DNA of 64,000 nt, taken from positions 2,609,001 through 2,673,000 of the forward strand of contig NZ_CP121650.1 in the NCBI RefSeq assembly GCF_029714405.1, read 5' to 3'. Positions within the stretch are counted from its first letter, which is position 1, and each line of letters begins with the position of its first letter. A model generated the notes under the pieces. It made no database searches and had not been told where the DNA came from. It was given only the letters and a program-made list of their open reading frames with translations. The stretch is from Bradyrhizobium sp. CB82 (GTDB taxonomy: Bacteria; Pseudomonadota; Alphaproteobacteria; Rhizobiales; Xanthobacteraceae). This document shows positions 1-8,210 of the stretch, in pieces. The translations under genes were made by a program, and so were the position numbers.

Positions 1-2
1 AT

Positions 3-386
3 CGTTTGCCCGAACTGGGCGACCTCGAGCGCGAGGTCATGCAGTTGGTCTGGGCTCACGGGCCGGTAACGGCCGAGGCCGTGCGAGAGCGGCTGCCGCG
101 TCGTCTCAAGGAGTCGACGGTCCGCACCGTCCTGCGCCGGCTGGAGGAAAAAGGTTACGCGCGGCACACTGTGGACGGACGCACCTATGTCTACCAAGAG
201 GTCGAGCCCCGCGCGCGCGTCGCGGCCAAGGCCGTCCAGCGCATCGTCGACGGGTTCTGCAACGGCTCGATCGAGGAGGTGCTGGTCGGCATGGTCGATA
301 ATGCGATGCTCGATCAGCAGCAGTTGCGCACGCTGGCCGACCAGGTGGCCAAGGCGAAAAAGGTGAGGGGAGTGAAGAAAGAATGA
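3..386 (+). CDS. BlaI/MecI/CopY-family transcriptional repressor (5' end cut by window)
   Basis: Winged-helix repressor of the BlaI/MecI type, which normally binds DNA as a dimer and is inactivated when a partner M56 sensor protease is triggered. The visible start LPELGDLEREVMQLVW, the segment ESTVRTVLRRLEEKGY (recognition helix) and TYVYQEVEPR (wing) are typical. The frame is open to the window edge, so the first few residues are missing; a TTG at 6 is probably not the real start. The stop overlaps the ATG of the ruined M56 gene at 383, which is the usual blaI-blaR1 arrangement. Confidence 0.85.
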   Translation, partial: RLPELGDLEREVMQLVWAHGPVTAEAVRERLPRRLKESTVRTVLRRLEEKGYARHTVDGRTYVYQEVEPRARVAAKAVQRIVDGFCNGSIEEVLVGMVDNAMLDQQQLRTLADQVAKAKKVRGVKKE

Positions 387-792
387 TCGCAACTCTGGCG
401 GAGGCGGCGCTGCGCTCCTTTTGTACTGGGAGGCGTCGTCTGTTGGTCTTTATCTCTTTCGCGTGCGCAATCCACACGTGCACGTGACCGCTTGGGTGGT
501 CGTGCTGCTGGCCTCGCTCGCGATGCCGTTGGTGATGCACTGGCCGACGCTCACCATCACCCGTCTGCCGCTGCCGGTGGCAGCACCAGATGATCTCTGG
601 CCGGGCTGCCAAGCCGATGGGCGGCGCCCGAGTGGAGTGCGCGTCAGCGGCGACATCGGCGGTCCGGATCGACCACAACGGCGATGGCGCAAGCTTTACT
701 GGCGTGAGATCGCGCGGCTCTTCACGGAGAACGCCGTACGCGAGGTGCGGCGCGAGGCGCACGCGCTGTTCCGGCCGGAATCGCCTGGCTGA
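383..792 (+). pseudogene. Remnant of BlaR1-like M56 sensor peptidase
   Basis: The ATG at 383 overlaps the blaI stop and opens with MIATLAEAALRS, but the frame is lost at about 418. A BlaR1-like membrane segment continues in other frames: VLGGVV in one, then GLYLFRVRNPHVHVTAWVVV and a hydrophobic helix up to the stop at 792. A short stretch VRVSGDIGGP resembles the region just before the metalloprotease site, but no HExxH motif follows. Intact family members are several hundred residues long. I read it as a decayed signal-transducing partner of the repressor. The downstream boundary is approximate. Confidence 0.6.
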
Positions 793-956
793 CGTCGGCG
801 CGATCGCACGCCATGTCCCGATTCGGGGCAGGCAGCCACTGTGATTGAATCGCAACAGCGCGGGCGAAACTGCACCGGCCTCCGGGCGGCTCCTTTTCTG
901 ACAAGGTTCTGCCTCCATTGACCGACGGACTAGGGGCCGGTCGGAGGCGCGTAATC

Positions 957-1502
957 ATGTCTCGCTTCGAATGTGCCAGAACCGTTCACCAGATCGGCGC
1001 AAGCCGAGGTTCCCGCGGGCAGGCCGCCCGCCTTGTCCTCGCCGTTATCGGTGCCGCATCGCTCGCAGCCTGTGCGCAATCGCCGGTGGCGCGGCAGAAA
1101 TCCGAGTTTGCGACCGCAAGCAGGCAGGCGGTGGCCGAGCGCCATCGCGAGCCGCGAAAGCTCGCCGGCGTGTACGCGCGGCCGCGGCACCGTTCGCCGG
1201 TGCGGGCGGTCGAGACACACACGGCCTCGCAGGGCGTCGCAAGCTTCTACTCGGATGATCAGGAGACCGCGAGCGGGGAGAAGTTCGACAAGCGCGAACT
1301 CACCGCCGCCCATCCTACACTGCCGTTCGGCACGCGCCTGCGCGTGACCAACGTCTCCACCGGCCGCTCGGTGACGGTCCGCGTCAACGACCGCGGACCC
1401 TATGTCCGCGGGCGCGTCGTCGACGTCTCCTATTCGGCCGCGGAGGCGCTCGGCATGATCAACAAGGGCGTCGCCAACGTGAAGCTCGACGTGATGCAGT
1501 AG
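957..1502 (+). CDS. rlpA: RlpA-like lipoprotein with double-psi beta-barrel
   Basis: Outer-membrane lipoprotein of the RlpA family; family members are septal or peptidoglycan-binding lytic transglycosylases. The 181-residue product has a lipoprotein signal with lipobox LAAC (Cys 39), a low-complexity linker, and a C-terminal double-psi barrel from about residue 92. It keeps the signature GVASFYSDD, the His at 119, VNDRGPYVRGR (144-153) and the Asp at 156. I chose the ATG at 957 because GGAGG lies about 10 bases upstream; a longer frame from 918 lacks this. No SPOR domain is present, so this is a short form. A second, smaller homologue lies at 21577-21876. Confidence 0.85.
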   Translation: MSRFECARTVHQIGASRGSRGQAARLVLAVIGAASLAACAQSPVARQKSEFATASRQAVAERHREPRKLAGVYARPRHRSPVRAVETHTASQGVASFYSDDQETASGEKFDKRELTAAHPTLPFGTRLRVTNVSTGRSVTVRVNDRGPYVRGRVVDVSYSAAEALGMINKGVANVKLDVMQ

Positions 1503-1619
1503 GCGCCCGTCGCCGGAGACCAGAACTGCGTGATCGCATCCGCATAGCGAGCTTAACCGGCTGTTAGTGTCGCTTAAGCACCATGGCGGCACACAATCTC
1601 GACGGTTCGGGGAGGGCGC

Positions 1620-1775
1620 GTGAACACGATCCAGTATCTTGAGGACCAGGCTGCGCGTGCCGAGCGGCTGGCGAAACGGATCACGGATACGCGCACGGTC
1701 GAGAAATTGTTGTCCTTCGCAGGCGATCGTCGCCGCGAGATCGAGGCGATCGTCGGCAAGCGCCGGCAGGCTTGA
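1620..1775 (+). CDS. Small hypothetical protein (51 aa)
   Basis: GTG start with a GGGGAGGG ribosome binding site just upstream. The product begins VNTIQYLEDQAARAERLAKR and ends EIEAIVGKRRQA. It is charged and helical, with no signal or membrane segment. The spacing, strong RBS and alphaproteobacterial codon use support a real gene, and I recall similar short proteins in Bradyrhizobium. No function can be assigned. Confidence 0.55.
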   Translation: MNTIQYLEDQAARAERLAKRITDTRTVEKLLSFAGDRRREIEAIVGKRRQA

Positions 1776-1874
1776 TCATCCCGATACTGTTTTCCTGCAT
1801 TCGGCCATGCCATCTGGCCAGGAACTTCTCTTTGCGTCCGGCGTCATGTCCGTGATGAAGAGGAGGAGAGAATC

Positions 1875-1961
1875 ATGGGATTTGGAAGAGGTGCATTGCT
1901 TTGGCTGCTCGGCGTTCCCCTGCCGATCATCCTGCTGTTAGCGTTGTTCTGGCACCATTGA
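1875..1961 (+). CDS. 28-residue single-helix membrane peptide
   Basis: A very small gene with an exceptionally good ribosome binding site (AGGAGGAGAG, 1861-1870) and a TGA at 1959-1961. The product is 28 residues: a short start MGFGRG, then one hydrophobic helix ending in Trp-His-His. A Rho-independent terminator follows 12 bases later, which supports a transcription unit ending here. The sequence resembles tiny hydrophobic proteins I recall from rhizobia, but the function is unknown. Confidence 0.6.
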   Translation: MGFGRGALLWLLGVPLPIILLLALFWHH

Positions 1962-1973
1962 GGGTGCCGACGG

Positions 1974-2001
1974 AAAAAGCGCCGCGATGCGGCGCTTTTT
2001 T
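1974..2001 (+). terminator. Rho-independent terminator
   Basis: Arms AAAAAGCGCCGC and GCGGCGCTTTTT pair perfectly around a GAT loop. The A and T tracts flank the GC stem on both sides, so it could stop transcription in both directions: after the small membrane peptide gene on the plus strand, and after the minus-strand gene ending at 2050. Confidence 0.85.
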
Positions 2002-2049
2002 CATGTCGGTGTTGCCGAACATTTGGCGAGCGATCTAACGCATCGCGCT

Positions 2050-2418
2050 TTAGCGTGCCGCAAGCTGCGCGCGAAGTGCCGCGTGCAGGCCGGGTGAGCT
2101 GCAGGAGCTCGCGCAGATGTGGCGCTCGACGAAGTCCCGGAGATGGTCGGGCAGGTCGGTGCCCTCGATGTCGCAGCGGGATTGAATTTCAAGAGCGACG
2201 TCGGCCGAGATGTCCTTGACCCAGTGCTCGAGCGTGTTGAACGAAATGACCCGTACGGGATCGCTGAAGCAGCCGGCGATGAACTCGCCGATCGCCTGGT
2301 CGAGATCCGCACGCTCGATGCGGATTTCCCTGGCGCCGCCAATCTGGTCGATCACGACGAACAGTGTCTGATCCGCGCCATAGGGCACATCGAGGGATGA
2401 CGGGACGGCTTCGAGCAT
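2050..2418 (-). CDS. Hypothetical protein (122 aa)
   Basis: Unrecognised cytoplasmic protein. I take the ATG at 2418, beginning MLEAVPSSLDVPYGADQTLF, because the frame upstream of it lacks protein-like composition. The body has regular alpha/beta character (FVVIDQIGGAREIRIERADL; FNTLEHWVKDISADVALEIQ) and a C-terminal part with Cys-Ala-Ser-Ser-Cys. No RBS is obvious. A second small gene (2511-2774) lies upstream on the same strand, so the two may be co-transcribed and end at the bidirectional terminator at 1974-2001. Confidence 0.55.
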   Translation of the reverse strand: MLEAVPSSLDVPYGADQTLFVVIDQIGGAREIRIERADLDQAIGEFIAGCFSDPVRVISFNTLEHWVKDISADVALEIQSRCDIEGTDLPDHLRDFVERHICASSCSSPGLHAALRAQLAAR

Positions 2419-2510
2419 CGTGGGCAACTCACGCCTTCGCTTCGCATCACCATCAACGGGAAAACGCAGAAAATTGTTCCTCGCGATGTTCGTTCGTCGT
2501 CGTGCGGCAC

Positions 2511-2774
2511 CTAGAGAAATTCGCGCAGCCGGGACAGCTCGGCGATGTGATCGGGCGAGAGAATCTGCGTCACCAGTGGCGGTTGTGGCGACGTATGGAT
2601 TTGATAGAGGTGCCTGGTTGCCTGCGGCTTCTCCATGAAGGCCGTGATGCATCGGTCCAGCGTGTCTTCGAGCACGAGGTAGGTCTCCCGGTCCTCGCGC
2701 CGTTGGTTTCCGAGCGAGGGCCATTTGCGCAAGCACGCGGCTGCGCCGAAGTTCACTTTGGATTCTGAAGACAT
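2511..2774 (-). CDS. Hypothetical protein (87 aa)
   Basis: Unrecognised small soluble protein beginning MSSESKVNFGAAACLRKWPS and ending HIAELSRLREFL. The start at 2774 has an AGGGGC-like RBS, and the longer frame to 2840 adds residues without protein character. The central part (YLVLEDTLDRCITAFMEK) looks helical. It sits 92 bases upstream of the 2050-2418 gene on the same strand. No function is assigned. Confidence 0.5.
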   Translation of the reverse strand: MSSESKVNFGAAACLRKWPSLGNQRREDRETYLVLEDTLDRCITAFMEKPQATRHLYQIHTSPQPPLVTQILSPDHIAELSRLREFL

Positions 2775-2980
2775 CTGCCCCTGCTGCGCGCTCACGCAAA
2801 AAGAACCCCAGCACGCATGGTCGCGTGCCGGGGCCCACACCTATCGCTGCATCTCAATGCCACGCCGTCACAACGCTGGCGCCTAAGATTCGTTCCCCGT
2901 CGACGAAGCCATTTTTGACCACATCCGCGGATCCTGACCGGTGAAGGCCCACAGCTCACGTTACCAGGAGCCACCGGCAG

Positions 2981-5668
2981 TCAGCTCGCGGCGGCCGCGA
3001 TCTTGTGCGCGGGCGGCGCGTGACCGCGGCTCGCGTCATCGCTACGCCGTGCCTCGGGCGGAAGGCCGGCGAAGCGGCGCAAGGTGTCCGCCATCTGCAC
3101 CCTTCCACTGACGCCCGTGACGACCACGTCGACCATGGTGAAGGACGAATGGAAATGGCCGCGCGCCTGCAACTGCTCGACCGGAACGCCCGCAGCTGCG
3201 AGCGCGTCCGCATAGGCGATGCCTTCGTCGCGCAAAGGATCGAACTCGCAAGTCACCACGAACGCCGGCGGCAGGCCGGCGACCTCGCCGCGCAGCGGCG
3301 AGACGCGCGGATCGGTGCGCTCGGCCGGCGAGCAGTAGATGTCCCAGAACCAGTACATCAGCGAGCGCGTCAGGAAGTAGCCGACCGCATTTTGCTCATA
3401 GGACGGACGGTCGAACGTGCAGTCGGTCACCGGGCACACCAGAAGCTGGCCGGAGATCTGCGGGCCTCCACGATCGCGCGCGAGCTGGCAGGTGACGGCC
3501 GCGATATTGCCGCCGGCACTCCAACCCGCGACCAGCACCGGGCCGGGCGTGCCGCCGAGCTCGGCCGCATGGGCCGCGACCCAGCGCGTCGCCGCATAGC
3601 CGTCCTCGGCGGCCGCCGGGAAGCGGTGCTCCGGCGCATGCCGATAGCCGACGCTGACGAAGATCATGCCCGTGCGCCGGCACATGTCGCGGCAGAACGG
3701 GTCGTCGGACTGCTCGTCGCCGAGCACCCACCCGCCGCCGTGGAAATAGACCACGATCGGGTGCGGCCCCGGCGTCGCCGGCCGATAGAGGCGATAAGGC
3801 AGCAGACCGTCAGCGCCATCGAGCGTGCCATCGACGACCTCGCCGACCGGCCGGCCTGCGGGGCGGGCCTTGTTGAAGTCGTTGACGAAGGCGCGCGCAC
3901 CCAGCGCGCCCATCGATTCGATCGGCGGCAGGTTCAGCTGCGCCAGCATACCCAGCACGATGCGCACGTCCGGCTGTAGGCGCACGACCTCGCCGTCATT
4001 GCACTGCGCAGCGACCTCTGGCCCGGTGAGCCTGAAGCCGAGCATGCCGCGGGCAACGATCTCGTCACAGATGCTGCGGTAGGGGCCAACGCCGCCGGTA
4101 TAGGGCATCAGGCCCTGCACCTTGCCGGGAACATTGGCGCCCGTGTACCAGGTGTTGGCGAGCCGATGCAGCGTCAGCATCGAGCAGTCGGCCATGTGCT
4201 GTCCCCATCCGGCCTGCGCTGTCTCCGTCGCCTCGATGGTGGTGAAGCCGGCGTCGCGAAGTGCAGCCAGGCGCTCGACCACCCAATCGACGTGCTGCTC
4301 GATCGATACCGCCATGTTCGACAGCACCGACGGGCTGCCGGGTCCCGTGATCATGAAGAAGTTGGGGAAGCCCGCCACGGTCAGGCCGAGATAGGTCTGC
4401 GGCCCGTCCGCCCAGACGTCGGACAGCGATTTGCCGCCGCGGCCGGTGATCGGATGCACGGCCCGGATCGCGCCAGTCATGGCATCGAAGCCGGTCGCGA
4501 ACACGATGGCATCCACGTCGAAGCTGCGCTTGTCGGTGGTGATGCCGTTGGCGGTGATCGCCTTGATCGGCTCTTGCCGCAGATTCACCAGCGTCACGTT
4601 GGGCCGGTTATAGGTCGCATAATAGTTGGTATCGAGGCAGGGCCGCTTGGCGCCGAACGGATGATCGTGCGGTGTCAGGGCTGCGGCGACCTCGGGGTCT
4701 TTCACCGCTTCCCGGATTTTTTCGCGGATCAAGTCGGCAACCAGCCCGTTGCCGTCGACATCGACGGCCTGATCGGCCCAGAGCTGACTGAGGATGTGGA
4801 CGAGGTCGCCGGCGGCCCACGCCTTCTCAAAGCGCGCGCGGCGCTCGGCCTCGGTCAGTTGCCAGCTTACGTCCATCTGTTGCGGATAGGGAACGCCGGC
4901 CATCGACCGGCGCGCCTGCTCGCGATAGGCGGCGCGATTCTCTTGCAGCAGGCCGAGGCGGTCCGCCGGCGCGGGACCGTTGTGGGCGGGCAGCGCGAAA
5001 TTCGGCGTGCGCTGGAACACGGTCAAATGAGCAGCCTGCTCGGCGATCATCGGGATCGACTGGATGCCTGAGGAGCCGGTGCCGATCACGGCGACGCGCT
5101 TGCCGGAGAGATTGACGCCGTCATGCGGCCAGCGCCCAGTGAAATAGACCTCGCCCTTGAAATCCTTGACGCCGTCGATTTCAGGCGGCTTCGGCGCGGA
5201 GAGACAGCCTGTCGCCATGATGTAGTGGCGGCAGGAGACAACCGGGCCGTTGCTGGTCGTGAGCTGCCAGCGTTCGGTGGCCTCGTCCCACTTCGCTTCC
5301 GTGACCTTGGTCTTGAAGCGGATGTCGCGCCGCAGATCGTAGCGATCGGCGACGAAACCGAGATAGCGCAGGATTTCCGGCTGGGTCGCGTATTTCTCCG
5401 ACCAGGTCCAGGCCGTCTCGAGCTCCGGATCGAACGTGTAGCTGTAGTCGATGGTCTGAATGTCACAACGTGCGCCGGGATAACGATTCCAGTACCAGGT
5501 GCCTCCGACATCGTCGGCCTCTTCCAGCGCGACCGTCGTCAGGCCCGCCTTGCGCAGGCGGTGGAGAAGATAGAGACCGGCAAAACCTGCGCCGACCACG
5601 GCGACGTCTACTTGTTGGGCTTTCCGGATGGCCTCCGAAGCAGGTGCTGCAACCATTGCCTCAGCCAT
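2981..5668 (-). CDS. Fused Baeyer-Villiger monooxygenase and alpha/beta-hydrolase esterase
   Basis: An 895-residue, two-enzyme protein. Residues about 18-550 form a type I Baeyer-Villiger monooxygenase: FAD fold [10 protein letters not shown] (23-30), [11 protein letters not shown] (55-65), NADPH fold VIGTGSSG (194-201), and the active-site Arg region [10 protein letters not shown] (341-350). Residues about 570-870 form an HSL-type esterase: oxyanion HGGGW (643-647), nucleophile GWSAG (Ser 717), DPLRDE (Asp 810) and His 840. Together these could turn a ketone into an ester or lactone and then hydrolyse it. The ATG at 5668 has GGGAGGA upstream; a longer frame to 5824 does not. In the fingerprint FxGxxxHxxxW (170-180) the His is Phe 176. 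It appears monocistronic, and the native ketone is unknown. Confidence 0.9.
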   Translation of the reverse strand: MAEAMVAAPASEAIRKAQQVDVAVVGAGFAGLYLLHRLRKAGLTTVALEEADDVGGTWYWNRYPGARCDIQTIDYSYTFDPELETAWTWSEKYATQPEILRYLGFVADRYDLRRDIRFKTKVTEAKWDEATERWQLTTSNGPVVSCRHYIMATGCLSAPKPPEIDGVKDFKGEVYFTGRWPHDGVNLSGKRVAVIGTGSSGIQSIPMIAEQAAHLTVFQRTPNFALPAHNGPAPADRLGLLQENRAAYREQARRSMAGVPYPQQMDVSWQLTEAERRARFEKAWAAGDLVHILSQLWADQAVDVDGNGLVADLIREKIREAVKDPEVAAALTPHDHPFGAKRPCLDTNYYATYNRPNVTLVNLRQEPIKAITANGITTDKRSFDVDAIVFATGFDAMTGAIRAVHPITGRGGKSLSDVWADGPQTYLGLTVAGFPNFFMITGPGSPSVLSNMAVSIEQHVDWVVERLAALRDAGFTTIEATETAQAGWGQHMADCSMLTLHRLANTWYTGANVPGKVQGLMPYTGGVGPYRSICDEIVARGMLGFRLTGPEVAAQCNDGEVVRLQPDVRIVLGMLAQLNLPPIESMGALGARAFVNDFNKARPAGRPVGEVVDGTLDGADGLLPYRLYRPATPGPHPIVVYFHGGGWVLGDEQSDDPFCRDMCRRTGMIFVSVGYRHAPEHRFPAAAEDGYAATRWVAAHAAELGGTPGPVLVAGWSAGGNIAAVTCQLARDRGGPQISGQLLVCPVTDCTFDRPSYEQNAVGYFLTRSLMYWFWDIYCSPAERTDPRVSPLRGEVAGLPPAFVVTCEFDPLRDEGIAYADALAAAGVPVEQLQARGHFHSSFTMVDVVVTGVSGRVQMADTLRRFAGLPPEARRSDDASRGHAPPAHKIAAAAS

Positions 5669-5917
5669 GCGATTATCCTCCCGAGCATTTTGCTTTGTCG
5701 ACAGGCTATCGCCGCAGCGGTGGTTTGTCATCAGCGCGTAGTTCAATCTTGGGTAGCTGGAAATCGAAGCGCAGCGTACGCCGCGGCGCAGCAACCGCCG
5801 GGAGCGCTTGATTTTTCGACGCAATCACGCTGTTGTTCCGCCGATGCCGAGTCCGCGCCGTTGCTCTCGGAGAAAAGGCTCTCAACGTTTGAAGGACCGA
5901 GGCTCCCACGAAACGCC

Positions 5918-6127
5918 ATGAAGAAGCTGAGCGAGCGAACCAAGGCGAACATGGACGTGGTGCTGGAGGAAACCTGCCGCCAACTGCCGCATGGCGGTGA
6001 TCACGACAGCCGCCGGTTCATTGCCGAGCGCTTGATCAAGGCGGCAGAAGCCGGGCATTCCACGCTCGGAGAGCTGGGCATCGTCGCGCGCCGCGCGCTC
6101 GCGGAGCTGACGGGCAAGCATGGCTAA
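5918..6127 (+). CDS. Small hypothetical protein (69 aa)
   Basis: Begins MKKLSERTKANMDVVLEETC and continues with the helical segment FIAERLIKAAEAGHSTLGEL. It is charged and cytoplasmic, without known motifs. The start is divergent from the monooxygenase-esterase gene, sharing a 249-base intergenic region. I recall similar 70-residue proteins in Bradyrhizobium genomes. No function can be stated. Confidence 0.6.
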   Translation: MKKLSERTKANMDVVLEETCRQLPHGGDHDSRRFIAERLIKAAEAGHSTLGELGIVARRALAELTGKHG

Positions 6128-6245
6128 CGCGCAAGCGTGGGGAACGTCTCTGGATCACGCGCCGTGTGCAAACTGCCGGGCTTGCCGAGCCGCATGTTGC
6201 CGACGTAACTTGGCCTCGAGCTTCTCGCGCATTGAGATTTCGCCG

Positions 6246-7745
6246 ATGCGGTCCTTGCTGGCGCTCGCTGCGGCTTCGATGGTCCTGGGGCAGGTCGGCC
6301 TGGCTGCGGCCCAGCTGGCCGGGCAATACCCGTTTGCCTTGACGCATGAAGGCCAGATGCTCGGCGCCGTCGAAGGCGAGGTGTCCTCTTTCAAGGGACT
6401 GGCGTACGCGGCCGCGCCACTCGGGCTGCTCCGATGGCGCGCGCCGGAGGCGCTTCCCGAAAGCTCGGAGATGCGGACCGCCTACGATTTCGGTCCGGCG
6501 TGCCTGCAGCCTGCGATGCCGCATGCGAGCGAGGATTGTCTGACGTTGAACGTCTTCCGACCGTTCGGCGTCGATGGACCGCTGCCGGTGATGGTTTTCT
6601 TCCATGACGGCGGCTTCGTCACGGGCACAGCGAATGATCCCTTGTTCGATGGCGCCAAGCTTGCGCAGGCCGGCATCATCGTCGTGACGGTGAATTATCG
6701 TCTCGGCGTGTTCGGCTGGCTTGCGCATCCCGCGCTCGCCGTGAATGCGCCCGACGGCTCAAGCGCCAATTACGGCATGATGGACCAGATCCAGGCGCTG
6801 CGCTGGGTTCATGACAACGCCGCCGCATTCGGCGGAGATCCCAACAACGTCACGCTGTTCGGTTCTGGTTCCGGCGCGACCTCGATTGCCCTTCTGATGC
6901 TTTGCCCGCAGGCACGCGAGTTGTTTCACAAGGCGATCTTGCAGTCGCTGCCCGCGCGTGAAGGCGTGGCGTCGCTGCAAGAGGCTGAGGGCGTTGGCCA
7001 ACGCGTGTTCTCCCTGGTCGCGCGCGACAGGAGTACGTCTGATCCGCGTGCGTCGGATACGAGAATGCTGCTCGCGGCCGAGACCCTGCTGTTCGCCAAA
7101 TCCGCGCGCAGCTTCGGCCCGGTGCTGGACGGACGGCTCGTGACGGAAGACATCGCGAGCGGCTTCGGTGCCGCACATGAAAGCCCCATTCCGCTGATCA
7201 TCGGCTCGAACGAGGACGAGACGAGTTTTGTCGGCGAGCCCGATCTAAAGGAGGAGCTCCGCCTCGCCCGTGAATCCGCCGATCGATTGAAGGCGCTCTA
7301 TCCCGGCATTTCCGGCAAGCCTGCGGAGCTTGCCGCCCGGCTGTATACGGACCGGGTCTTCACCGAGCCCGCGCGGTTCCTCGCGCGTCTGCACGCGGCG
7401 ACCGGCGCGCCGACCTACCGCTATCGCTTCTCCTACATAGGCGAAGCCCAGCGAGCGAACGGCGATGGCGGTCACGGACGGGAATTGCAGTTCATCTTCG
7501 GCGCCCAGGGCGTGCCGGGCGCGAGCCCGTTTACGCGCGCCGACCGCGAGCTTGCGGGTCAGTTGCGCAGCTACTGGACCAATTTCGCGAGGAGCGGCGA
7601 TCCCAACGGGCCGGGCCTGCCGCGTTGGGATGCGACATCGCAGGGCGAGCGGTTGCTTCAGATATCGAACGATCGGGTCTCGAGCGGGGACGATCCCTGG
7701 TCGGATCGCCTGGATCGCCTTGAACGGCGCAGCCCCAAAGGTTGA
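6246..7745 (+). CDS. Exported type-B carboxylesterase-like protein lacking the nucleophile Ser
   Basis: A 499-residue carboxylesterase/cholinesterase-fold protein with an N-terminal signal peptide (residues 1-23), so probably periplasmic. Family features: FKGLAYAAAP (49-58), EDCLTLNVF (96-104), oxyanion loop HDGGF (120-124), FGGDPNNVTLFG (195-206), Glu 325 in SNEDE and His 410 in GHGRELQFIFG. The nucleophile elbow, normally GESAG, reads GSGSG at 206-210, putting Gly 208 where the Ser should be. Activity is therefore doubtful unless Ser 207 or 209 substitutes. The start at 6246 is chosen for its signal peptide; the frame extends back to 6120. It overlaps nothing essential and stands alone. Confidence 0.85.
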   Translation: MRSLLALAAASMVLGQVGLAAAQLAGQYPFALTHEGQMLGAVEGEVSSFKGLAYAAAPLGLLRWRAPEALPESSEMRTAYDFGPACLQPAMPHASEDCLTLNVFRPFGVDGPLPVMVFFHDGGFVTGTANDPLFDGAKLAQAGIIVVTVNYRLGVFGWLAHPALAVNAPDGSSANYGMMDQIQALRWVHDNAAAFGGDPNNVTLFGSGSGATSIALLMLCPQARELFHKAILQSLPAREGVASLQEAEGVGQRVFSLVARDRSTSDPRASDTRMLLAAETLLFAKSARSFGPVLDGRLVTEDIASGFGAAHESPIPLIIGSNEDETSFVGEPDLKEELRLARESADRLKALYPGISGKPAELAARLYTDRVFTEPARFLARLHAATGAPTYRYRFSYIGEAQRANGDGGHGRELQFIFGAQGVPGASPFTRADRELAGQLRSYWTNFARSGDPNGPGLPRWDATSQGERLLQISNDRVSSGDDPWSDRLDRLERRSPKG

Positions 7746-7766
7746 GCGAAGGGACGAGCCAAAAGC

Positions 7767-7946
7767 CTACGCCGCGAGTTCGACGCGGGGCGCGGCGGTC
7801 AATTTCTCTTCCTCCAGGAAGTCCATCGCGCCGTCCTTCTCGACGGCGTAGCACTGCCGGCCTTCCCTCGACACGTAGACGGCGCGGACGACCCCGCGGC
7901 GACCCTTGTCACTGTTGACGACATCCCCCAGCGCAAACTTTGCCAT
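7767..7946 (-). CDS. Small hypothetical protein (59 aa)
   Basis: Begins MAKFALGDVVNSDKGRRGVV and ends in an acidic-basic tail, with a beta-rich pattern (VVRAVYVSREGRQCYAVEKD) suggestive of a small SH3-like barrel. The ATG at 7946 has a GGGAAG site upstream. It is convergent with the carboxylesterase gene, 21 bases away. Similar short proteins are familiar to me from Bradyrhizobium; the function is unknown. Confidence 0.65.
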   Translation of the reverse strand: MAKFALGDVVNSDKGRRGVVRAVYVSREGRQCYAVEKDGAMDFLEEEKLTAAPRVELAA

Positions 7947-8070
7947 CTTGCTTCCCGCAAAAACCAACCGGTCGAGTGCTTCGACCCGGGCGCGGATTTT
8001 GGAAGGCAAATCGTTAACGACTTGCTAACCACGTGTGTTTCCCTATGCTCGCCGCCGAAAAGCGCGTAAG

Positions 8071-8171
8071 CCTAAAGCGCGATGAGATTGGGATGAATCA
8101 TCATGGCGCTTTAGGTTATTGTTTGCGCATGATCTTTTCGGAAAACCGCTTCACACTTTTCCGGATCATGC
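8071..8171. repeat. Two adjacent intergenic palindromic repeats
   Basis: Two separate dyads lie side by side in an intergenic gap. The first (8071-8115) has arms CCTAAAGCGC and GCGCTTTAGG. The second (8127-8171) has outer arms GCATGATC/GATCATGC and inner arms CGGAAAA/TTTTCCG. I recall both types as dispersed intergenic elements in Bradyrhizobium and relatives. Only one copy of each is visible here, so dispersal is from memory. Confidence 0.75.
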
Positions 8172-8210
8172 CTTAGCCGCGCCTGTTGCAAGAGAGATGA
8201 GCCGAGGCAA

